64,000 nt of DNA from UBA1189 sp964570685 (GTDB taxonomy: Bacteria > Bacteroidota > Bacteroidia > Bacteroidales > Bacteroidaceae). The DNA lies in the NCBI GenBank assembly GCA_964570685.1, contig CAZMZC010000001.1, positions 62,001-126,000 on the forward strand. The letters are read 5' to 3'. Below are positions 57,449 to 64,000 of this stretch, one piece after another (position 1 is the stretch's first letter; the number at the start of each line of letters is the position of its first letter). The notes beneath the pieces were generated by a model, which was not told the origin of the DNA, did not search any database, and saw only the letters and a program-made list of their open reading frames with translations. Made by a program: the position numbers and the translations under genes.

Positions 57449-58636
57449 ATGAAAAAGACACTATTATTGCTATCCGCCATACTGCTGGGCACCACATCAA
57501 TCATGGCTCAGAAAGAAATGTTCAACCCTGTACTTACGGGCGTAACCTCGCTGACCATTGCCCCCGACTCGCGAGCCGGTGCCATGGGCGACGTAGGTGC
57601 CGCCACCGACCCCGACGTGAACTCCCAGTATTGGAATCCTGCGAAGTACCCCTTCGCCATCAGTCCTGCAGGTTTCTCTCTCGCTTATACCCCCTGGTTA
57701 CGCCAGCTCGTGAGCGACATCGACCTTGCCAACCTCGTAGGCTACTACCGCATTGGTGACTACCAGGCCATCAGTGGTTCGCTTACCTACTTCTCACTTG
57801 GTGATGTATATGCCGATAACTACGTTATACGTCCCTACGAGATGGCTGTTGACTTTGCCTACTCGCGCATGCTTTCAGAGACCTTCTCGGCATCTGTAGG
57901 CCTGCGTTTCATACACTCCGACCTGCAGTACAATTACGATGAGGACATCACCTCGGGACAAGCCTTCGCTGCCGACATTGCCCTCTTCTATACTAATTAC
58001 GTGATGTTAGGCCGCCGTGAATGTATGCTCAACTTCGGTTTCAACGCCTCGAACATCGGTAGCAAGATTTCGTATGACGGAGGCAACACCAACCAGTTTA
58101 TCCCCACCAACCTGCGACTGGGCACCTCGTTGGTAATCCCTGTGGATGAGTACAACACCTTCACCCTTAGTGCTGATGTCAATAAGCTGATGGTACCCAC
58201 CAAACCCTCGTACCGTCAGTTCTTGAATGAAGAATTTGGAGAAGAGTTCGAAGACGACAGTTATTCATACGCTTCTGAATACCAGTCGTGGCTCGATGCC
58301 GGAGGCTACAACGACATCTCCCCCATTGCAGGCATCTTCCAGTCATTTGCCGATGCTCCCGGTGGCTTGCGCGAAGAGTTGCAGGAAATCTATTGGGGAG
58401 CCGGCGTGGAGTACTCCTATAACAACCAGTTCTTTCTCCGTGGTGGCTACCACTACGAGAACGAATATAAAGGCAACCGCAAATATTTCACCCTCGGTAC
58501 AGGCTTCAAGATGAGTGTGTTCTCGCTCGATGCTGCCTACCTCATCTCTATGGCTCAAAGCAACCCCCTCGACCAAACCTTGCGCTTCACCCTATCGTTC
58601 GATATGGATGGTATACGTGAGATATTGGGACGATAA
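57449..58636 (+). CDS. porV: PorV (LptO), type IX secretion outer-membrane protein
   Basis: 395-residue FadL-like 14-stranded barrel that shuttles secreted cargo from the translocon to PorU. Signal peptide MKKTLLLLSAILLGTTSIMA. The conserved N-terminal plug motif GVTSLTIAPDSRAGAMGDVG followed by NSQYWNPAKYPFA is diagnostic. Barrel strands continue to DQTLRFTLSFDMDGI. 71 bases after porU and 30 before ispF. Confidence 0.96.
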   Translation: MKKTLLLLSAILLGTTSIMAQKEMFNPVLTGVTSLTIAPDSRAGAMGDVGAATDPDVNSQYWNPAKYPFAISPAGFSLAYTPWLRQLVSDIDLANLVGYYRIGDYQAISGSLTYFSLGDVYADNYVIRPYEMAVDFAYSRMLSETFSASVGLRFIHSDLQYNYDEDITSGQAFAADIALFYTNYVMLGRRECMLNFGFNASNIGSKISYDGGNTNQFIPTNLRLGTSLVIPVDEYNTFTLSADVNKLMVPTKPSYRQFLNEEFGEEFEDDSYSYASEYQSWLDAGGYNDISPIAGIFQSFADAPGGLREELQEIYWGAGVEYSYNNQFFLRGGYHYENEYKGNRKYFTLGTGFKMSVFSLDAAYLISMAQSNPLDQTLRFTLSFDMDGIREILGR

Positions 58637-58666
58637 ACTTAAGTATTCATAAACTCGACAACTCAA

Positions 58667-59146
58667 ATGAAAATACGTGTAGGATTCGGATTTGATGTCC
58701 ACAAATTTGCAGAAGACCGTGAACTTTGGCTCGGTGGCATACGTCTCGAGCACGACAAAGGTTTATTAGGGCACTCAGATGCCGACGTGCTCATCCACGC
58801 CATCTGCGATGCCCTGCTGGGTGCAGCCCATATGCGCGACATCGGCTACCATTTTCCCGACAATGCAGGCGAGTTCAAGAATATCGACAGTAAGATACTG
58901 CTCCGTCGTACCGTAGAACTCATCGCCACCAAGGGATACCGTGTAGGCAATATTGACGCCACCATCTGTGCCGAACGCCCCAAACTAAAAGCCCATATTC
59001 CCCTGATGCAGCAGACCCTTGCTGACGTGATGGGCATTGACGAAGAGGATGTAACCATCAAAGCTACTACCACCGAAAAGCTCGGTTTCACTGGCCGCGA
59101 AGAGGGCATCTCAGCCTATGCCACCGTGTTGGTGGAAAAGGAATAG
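58667..59146 (+). CDS. ispF: 2-C-methyl-D-erythritol 2,4-cyclodiphosphate synthase
   Basis: 159-residue enzyme of the MEP isoprenoid pathway. Metal-binding FDVHKF with Asp and His, the GHSDADVLIHAICDALLGAA signature, HFPDN, and KATTTEKLGFTGREEG are all present. Complete. Last gene of the porU-porV run, followed by a strong terminator. Confidence 0.97.
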   Translation: MKIRVGFGFDVHKFAEDRELWLGGIRLEHDKGLLGHSDADVLIHAICDALLGAAHMRDIGYHFPDNAGEFKNIDSKILLRRTVELIATKGYRVGNIDATICAERPKLKAHIPLMQQTLADVMGIDEEDVTIKATTTEKLGFTGREEGISAYATVLVEKE

Positions 59147-59175
59147 CGTACTCACAAGATTGAACTACACCAATA

Positions 59176-59210
59176 AAAAATAGGGGCGTCCGTTGGGTGC
59201 CCCTATTTTT
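59176..59210. terminator. Bidirectional terminator between ispF and the M16 protease
   Basis: AAAAATAGGGGC / GCCCCTATTTTT, perfect 12-bp stem with an 11-base loop. Confidence 0.9.
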
Positions 59211-59255
59211 ATCAGGTTCTTCCGATGGAAAGGACGTTTTGTTTATTTCTTCCTA

Positions 59256-62165
59256 TCAATATCCGAAGATGTCTTCGGGGGTGAGGCGGATAATCTTACC
59301 CCACTTCTCCAAGGACTTCATATCGAGGTCGCCCTCGCGACCGAGGATGCAGGTGATGTACTTGCGGCCCTTCACATTGGCCTGCTGGTAGGCTACCACA
59401 TCGGCGAGGGTCATGCCCTGCACGGCCTCGTAGAGCTGGCGGCGAGTGTCCTCGGTGAGGCCAAGTTCCTCTTGGTCGAGGTAGTAGGTGAGCACGCGGT
59501 CGCGTGTGATGCGCTCGGTGCGCAGGCGGCTGATGAGGGCTTCCTTGGCGATGTCGAAGGCCTTCTCGCTCACGGGCATGTTATTGATAATCTCGTCGAA
59601 GGCATTGAGCGCATCGATCATCTTGTCGTTCTGTGTAGCGATATAGGTCCAGTAGTAGGCGGGATCCTCTACGCGCCAAGGCTCTATCATGCGGGCTGCC
59701 GAGCTGTAGGCAAGGCCGCGGGCCTCACGCATCTCCTGGAACACGATGCTGTTCATTCCGCCACCGAAGTACTCGTTGTAGAGGGTGATGATGGGGGTCT
59801 TGGCCACATCGTACTGCTCGCCCTGATTGGACACGGCCGACATGTATATCTGGTTGGCATCGTAGGGAGCTATGTAGACGATGTTCTCATCGGCACGCTG
59901 GTACTGGAAGGCTTCGTTCTTTGCCATAGCCTTCAGCTCAGCGGGCACCTTGTGCAAGCCAGCCACAGTAGCCGATACCGCCTCCATGGCCATGGGGCCG
60001 TAGTAAAGCACGCGATGCTCATAGCTGGGAAGCTGGGCGATGGTCTCGATGAGCGTCTCGGGCTTCATGTCACGGAGCTCGCTCTCGCTGAGGATGTTCT
60101 TGGCGGGGTTGACGGATCCGTAGATGCCGTACTGGCGCAGGCGGGTGAAGTTGGTATTCTGGTTGGCCTTGCCATTGGCACGCGACTTGAGAATGTCGGC
60201 CACGAGGTTGTCGTAAGCAGCTTGGTCGGGCTGTGCGTCGGCAATCACCTTCTCGAGCAGGGCGATGGCCTCGGCCATATTCTCCGACAATCCGCTGAGG
60301 CCGATGGTGACCTGCGTATTGCCTACACTGATACGATAGTTGCAAGCGAGGTTGTAGAAGGCTTGCTTGATCTGAGCGGCAGTCATGTCTGATGTGCCCA
60401 GGTAGTCGAGGTAGTCGCGGGCGGTAGAGAGCGCCTTCATCTCGTTGGCACCGAAGTCGAAGATGTATTGCAGAGCGAAGAGGTCGTTCATCTCGTTCTT
60501 CTTATATAATAAAGGAAGGTTGCCTATGGCACCCTGGCTCATGTCTTTCTCGAAGTCCACGAATACGGGCTCGATGGGAGCCACTGCCGATGCCTGCACC
60601 TCGCGGAGGAAGGCGCTGGTGGTGTCGCGGTTCATGAAGATGGGAGTGATGGTGGGCTTGGCTATCTTCTTCACGTTGGGGTCCTGACCCTGACGCTTGT
60701 ATACGATGGCGTAGTTGTTGTCCTTGAGGTGCTCATTGGCAAAGGCCACCACATCCTCCTTGGTAATCTGCTCCATGCGCTCTACGCGGTGCACCATATC
60801 GGCCCAGGGCTGTCCGTTGACAAAGCTGGTGACGAAGAGGTCGGCACGCGAGCTGTTGTCCTCGAGCATCTGCTGCACCTGCAGCTTGTAGTTGGCGATG
60901 CCGGCAGCCAGCAGCGACTCGTCCCAATCGCCACGGCGCAGGGCGTCGACCTGTGCGAGCAGCAGCTCCTTCACCTCATCGAGCGACTGTCCCTGCTTGG
61001 GTGCACCCTGCAGGAAGTAGGCGGTGTAGTCGGTCTGGTCGTAGGGGAACGAGTAGGCCGAGAGCAGCTTCTGCTCCTGCATGAGGTTGAGGTCGATAAG
61101 GCCAGCCTGACCGTTGTACATGATGGAGCTGATGACGCTAAGCATGAGTGCCTCGTCAGATGCGGCACCTGGGAAGCGCCATGCCAGGGCCACGCGCTCC
61201 GACTCCAAGCCCCACACCTCGCGCACGATAGGCTCGGTAATCTCGGCTTCGGGCTCGAAACTCATCATCTGCAGCTCGGGGTTGGGCTGCATGTCGCCGA
61301 AGTACTTCTCGATGATGTCCATCGCCTCATCGAAGTCAAAGTCGCCCGACATACAGATGGCCATATTGTTGGGCACGTACCATTTCTTGTAGTAGTTCTT
61401 GATATTGGTGATAGAGGGGTTCTTCAAGTGCTCCTGCGTGCCCAGTACGGTCTGTGTGCCATAAGGGTGATTAGTGAAGAGCGCTGAGAACATTGCCTCG
61501 TTGAGCTTGCGGCTGTCGCGTGTGAGGCTCATGTTCTTCTCCTCATACACGGTCTCCAGCTCGGTGTGGAAGCCGCGGATGACGCTGTGCTTGAAGCGGT
61601 CGGCCTGTATCTTGGCCCAGTTCTCCAGCTGGTTGGCGGGGATATCCTCAATGTAGCAGGTGACGTCGAAACTCGTGTAGGCATTGGTGCCGTCGGCACC
61701 GATGGCAGCCATCAGCTTGTCATACTCGTTGGGGATAGAGAGCTTGGAAGCCTCGTAGGAGATGCTGTCGATCTGACGGTAGATGGCGGTGCGCTCGGCC
61801 TCGTCGGTCTTGGTGCGGTACACCTCGAAGAGTGCTTCAATCTGGTCGAGCAGGGGCTTCTCCTCAGCATAGTTTTGTGTGCCGAAGCTCTCGGTGCCCT
61901 TGAACATCAGGTGCTCGAAGTAGTGGGCAAGGCCCGTAGTCTCGGCAGGGTCGTTCTTGCCGCCCACACGCACGGGGATGTAGGTCTGTATGCGCGGTGT
62001 CTCCTTATTCACGGTGAGGTACACCTTCAATCCATTGTCGAGTGTGTAGATACGGCTCTGCATAGGGTCGCCGTCGACTGTCTCGTAGCTGCGCTTCGCA
62101 CCACACGCGGTGAGCAGAAGCACCATCATAGCTACAGGCAGCATAGAAGATAAAAACTTTTTCAT
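59256..62165 (-). CDS. M16-family zinc metallopeptidase lipoprotein
   Basis: 969 residues from ATG 62165 (MKKFLSSMLPVAMMVLLLTACG, lipoprotein signal). Two-lobed pitrilysin-type peptidase: the active first half has inverted zinc motif HYFEH with downstream Glu (in ELETVYEEKN); the second half (from about residue 540) is the inactive homologous lobe. Probably a periplasmic or surface oligopeptidase. The upstream frame extension to 62222 crosses the promoter and is rejected. Promoter at 62192-62223 is a full consensus match. Single-gene unit. Confidence 0.93.
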   Translation of the reverse strand: MKKFLSSMLPVAMMVLLLTACGAKRSYETVDGDPMQSRIYTLDNGLKVYLTVNKETPRIQTYIPVRVGGKNDPAETTGLAHYFEHLMFKGTESFGTQNYAEEKPLLDQIEALFEVYRTKTDEAERTAIYRQIDSISYEASKLSIPNEYDKLMAAIGADGTNAYTSFDVTCYIEDIPANQLENWAKIQADRFKHSVIRGFHTELETVYEEKNMSLTRDSRKLNEAMFSALFTNHPYGTQTVLGTQEHLKNPSITNIKNYYKKWYVPNNMAICMSGDFDFDEAMDIIEKYFGDMQPNPELQMMSFEPEAEITEPIVREVWGLESERVALAWRFPGAASDEALMLSVISSIMYNGQAGLIDLNLMQEQKLLSAYSFPYDQTDYTAYFLQGAPKQGQSLDEVKELLLAQVDALRRGDWDESLLAAGIANYKLQVQQMLEDNSSRADLFVTSFVNGQPWADMVHRVERMEQITKEDVVAFANEHLKDNNYAIVYKRQGQDPNVKKIAKPTITPIFMNRDTTSAFLREVQASAVAPIEPVFVDFEKDMSQGAIGNLPLLYKKNEMNDLFALQYIFDFGANEMKALSTARDYLDYLGTSDMTAAQIKQAFYNLACNYRISVGNTQVTIGLSGLSENMAEAIALLEKVIADAQPDQAAYDNLVADILKSRANGKANQNTNFTRLRQYGIYGSVNPAKNILSESELRDMKPETLIETIAQLPSYEHRVLYYGPMAMEAVSATVAGLHKVPAELKAMAKNEAFQYQRADENIVYIAPYDANQIYMSAVSNQGEQYDVAKTPIITLYNEYFGGGMNSIVFQEMREARGLAYSSAARMIEPWRVEDPAYYWTYIATQNDKMIDALNAFDEIINNMPVSEKAFDIAKEALISRLRTERITRDRVLTYYLDQEELGLTEDTRRQLYEAVQGMTLADVVAYQQANVKGRKYITCILGREGDLDMKSLEKWGKIIRLTPEDIFGY

Positions 62166-62191
62166 ATCTGTTATTTTATGTTTGTCGGGGG

Positions 62192-62223
62192 CAAAGATAA
62201 TAATAAGCGAATAAAAAGTCAAA
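62192..62223 (-). promoter_or_regulatory. Promoter of the M16 protease gene
   Basis: Minus strand TTTG (62220-62223), 20 bases, TATCTTTG (62192-62199). Confidence 0.8.
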
Positions 62224-62309
62224 TTCCTCAGACAAATTACTAAGCATGTATAGTCATAAATGTATTTTGAATAATCTCTCCACTACCTAGAAGTTTATAA
62301 ACGCTTGTT

Positions 62310-62340
62310 TTTGCAGATATAAGATTTTGTAGTACCTTTG
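62310..62340 (+). promoter_or_regulatory. Promoter of the Ig-like lipoprotein gene
   Basis: TTTG (62310-62313), 19 bases, TACCTTTG (62333-62340), 43 bases before the ATG. Confidence 0.75.
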
Positions 62341-62383
62341 TAAACTTATATGAGATTATATCCTTATATATAATATATTAGGT

Positions 62384-64000
62384 ATGAGAACGAAGATTAA
62401 GCATTTACTTGCCATCGCTGCCACTCTGCTGGCGGTAGCTTGCGCCTCAATAGGTTCGCCTGACGGCGGTCCATACGACGAGACACCGCCCGTATTCCTC
62501 GGCAGTACGCCCGAGCCTTTTGCCTTGGGGGTGAAGGACAAGCGTGTGACATTGAAATTTGACGAATTCATTAAAATAGAAAAGGCTGCCGAGAAGGTGG
62601 TCATCTCGCCACCACAAATTACACAGCCCATCATCAAGACCAGCGGAAAGAGTATCGTGGTGGAACTGGATGACTCGCTCAAGGCGAACACGACCTATAG
62701 CATCGACTTCAGTGATGCCATCGTTGACAACAACGAGGGTAATCCTTTGGGGAACTTTGCCTTCCTCTTCTCTACGGGCGACAGAATAGACACGCTGGCT
62801 GTATCAGGCACAGTGCTCAATGCTGCCAATCTAGAGCCTATCAAGGGTATTCTCGTAGGTTTACACAGCGACCTTGCGGACAGTGCTTTCACCACAAAAC
62901 CGTTCGACCGCGTGTCACGTACCGACGCAGACGGACGCTTCTGTATCCGGGGCATTGCACCTGGTACCTACCGCGCCTATGCTTTGCAGGATGCCAATCA
63001 GAACTATATCTTCGACCAGAAGAGCGAAATGATAGCTTTCCTCGACTCTTTGGTGGTACCCTATACCGAGGTACGCATGCATCAAGATACCACGTGGATT
63101 GATTCACTTACCATTGACACCATACGCACAGTGCCACGTGTTCATTACCTCCCCGAGGACTTAGTGCTCGCAGCCTTCACCGAAACACCCACACAGCGTT
63201 ATCTTGTCAAGACCGAGCGCCCCGAACTAAAGAAGTTCTCCATCTATTTCTCTACCGGTTCCGACAGCCTACCACAGCTTATCCCGCTTAACTTTGCCGA
63301 TGAGGATGCCTATATTGTGGAAAGCAGCGTGGATTACGACAGCCTCACCTACTGGATGCGCGACACACTGGCTTACTACCAAGATACCCTATCTATGGCG
63401 CTCACCTATTTGTATACCGATACGCTGGGGTTACTGGTACCGCGCACCGACACGCTCAACCTTGTAGCCAAGAAGACCCGCGCCAAGATATTGCAGGAGG
63501 AAGAAAAGAAACGCAAAGAAGCCGAAAAGGAGCGTGAGAAGCGTATGAAACGCGGCGACACCATACCTGAACCGACGAAAAAGATGCAATTCTTAAATAT
63601 CAAGATGAACGCAGGTACAAGTATGGACCTCACGGCAAATGTCACCATCGACTTTACCGAACCCATCGTACAAATCAACGACACAGCCATACACCTATTT
63701 AAAAAGGTCGACACCTTATGGGTAGCCGAACCGCACCTCTTCCGCCAGCGAGCACATACCCTGATGGGCTACGAGCTATTGGGCGAGTGGAAACCAGGCA
63801 TGGAGTATAAGATAATGCTCGATTCCATCGCCTTTGTCGGGATGTATGGCCAGCATACCAAGCAACAGGAGACCACATTCAAGTTCAAGACTCTTGACCA
63901 ATACAGCACTCTTTTTCTCACCATAGCCAATGCCCAGCCCAATTATGTAGTGCAGTTGCTCGACGGCGACAAGGTAGCTCGTCAACAGCGTGTAGAGAAG
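62384..64000 (+). CDS. Ig-like (Big_5) domain lipoprotein, 3'-truncated by the window
   Basis: Open from ATG 62384 through the last base (539 codons). Lipoprotein signal MRTKIKHLLAIAATLLAVAC; then DETPPVFLGSTPEPFALGV and FDEFIKIEKAAEKVVISPP, the SbsA/Big_5-type domain found in a conserved Bacteroidota lipoprotein. A carboxypeptidase-regulatory-like module (GTVLNAANLEPIKGILVGL ... GRFCIRGIAPGTYRAYAL) and a charged coiled segment (LQEEEKKRKEAEKERE) follow. Role unknown, probably envelope-associated. The stop lies outside the window. Confidence 0.85.
   Translation, partial: MRTKIKHLLAIAATLLAVACASIGSPDGGPYDETPPVFLGSTPEPFALGVKDKRVTLKFDEFIKIEKAAEKVVISPPQITQPIIKTSGKSIVVELDDSLKANTTYSIDFSDAIVDNNEGNPLGNFAFLFSTGDRIDTLAVSGTVLNAANLEPIKGILVGLHSDLADSAFTTKPFDRVSRTDADGRFCIRGIAPGTYRAYALQDANQNYIFDQKSEMIAFLDSLVVPYTEVRMHQDTTWIDSLTIDTIRTVPRVHYLPEDLVLAAFTETPTQRYLVKTERPELKKFSIYFSTGSDSLPQLIPLNFADEDAYIVESSVDYDSLTYWMRDTLAYYQDTLSMALTYLYTDTLGLLVPRTDTLNLVAKKTRAKILQEEEKKRKEAEKEREKRMKRGDTIPEPTKKMQFLNIKMNAGTSMDLTANVTIDFTEPIVQINDTAIHLFKKVDTLWVAEPHLFRQRAHTLMGYELLGEWKPGMEYKIMLDSIAFVGMYGQHTKQQETTFKFKTLDQYSTLFLTIANAQPNYVVQLLDGDKVARQQRVEK

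Noticed and set aside
59256..62222. Longer start for the M16 protease at 62222
   Set aside because: The extension crosses a full-consensus promoter and would bury the lipoprotein signal that begins at 62165.

Overview
The window looks like a chromosomal segment of a Bacteroidales bacterium, most likely Prevotellaceae or a close relative (an inference from gene content and style, not from a marker tree). The evidence is: promoters of the Bacteroidota type (TTTG or TTG, about 20 bases, TAnnTTTG) in front of many genes; tig-clpP-clpX and porU-porV-ispF synteny; a type IX secretion sortase (PorU) and shuttle (PorV); secreted enzymes ending in a short 'IYDLxGRxV...GIYIVxGKKV' tail; and the Bacteroidota-specific HU-HIG, smalltalk, DUF4248 and DUF3874 families. 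No rRNA, tRNA or CRISPR array was seen.

Layout. 0-3.5 kb: a 5'-truncated DASS (SLC13-type) transporter and a DEAD-box RNA helicase. 3.5-8.9 kb: an accessory island with M15 peptidase, tiny membrane peptides, HU-HIG protein, divergent DUF4248 protein, AAA ATPase, a primase (DUF3874) remnant flanked by striking palindromes, and a decayed outer-membrane barrel gene. 9-10.5 kb: a RhuM-like/Doc toxin-antitoxin-like pair with a G10 tract. 10.7-15.1 kb: a TolC/HlyD/MFS efflux operon behind a ~300-nt structured leader. 15.4-16.8 kb: a PIN/RelB pair and a split hypothetical gene. 16.8-23.9 kb: an outer-membrane barrel protein, a TPR signalling lipoprotein, a GH43-like enzyme and an alkaline phosphatase. 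24-25.4 kb: argC (lacking its catalytic cysteine) and argR. 25.5-28.5 kb: rplS and pnp. 28.8-38.1 kb: two very large secreted glycosidases, a GH20-GH33 fusion and a GH95 fucosidase. 38.3-45.9 kb: guaB, recQ, clpX, clpP, tig. 46-51 kb: a 53-residue peptide gene, a Big_2 secreted protein, a ~1.2 kb repeat-filled gap and an M6 protease. 51-59 kb: lptB, mlaE, mlaF, porU, porV, ispF. 59-64 kb: an M16 protease lipoprotein and a truncated Ig-like lipoprotein.

How it fits together. PorU/PorV would export and process the tailed enzymes (hexosaminidase-sialidase, fucosidase, Big_2 protein, M6 protease); sialidase, N-acetylhexosaminidase and fucosidase are the activities expected for host mucin-type glycans. 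LptB and MlaEF maintain the outer membrane that carries T9SS products.

The most unusual layer is repetitive DNA. Intergenic palindromes have invaded reading frames in frame (helicase, M15 peptidase, a tiny membrane peptide). Heptamer tracts lie inside the M6 protease gene. A 91-bp repeat supplies near-perfect promoters to rplS and tig. A MITE-like fold-back abuts tig. Two large palindromes (231 bp and ~820 bp) have no assigned function.
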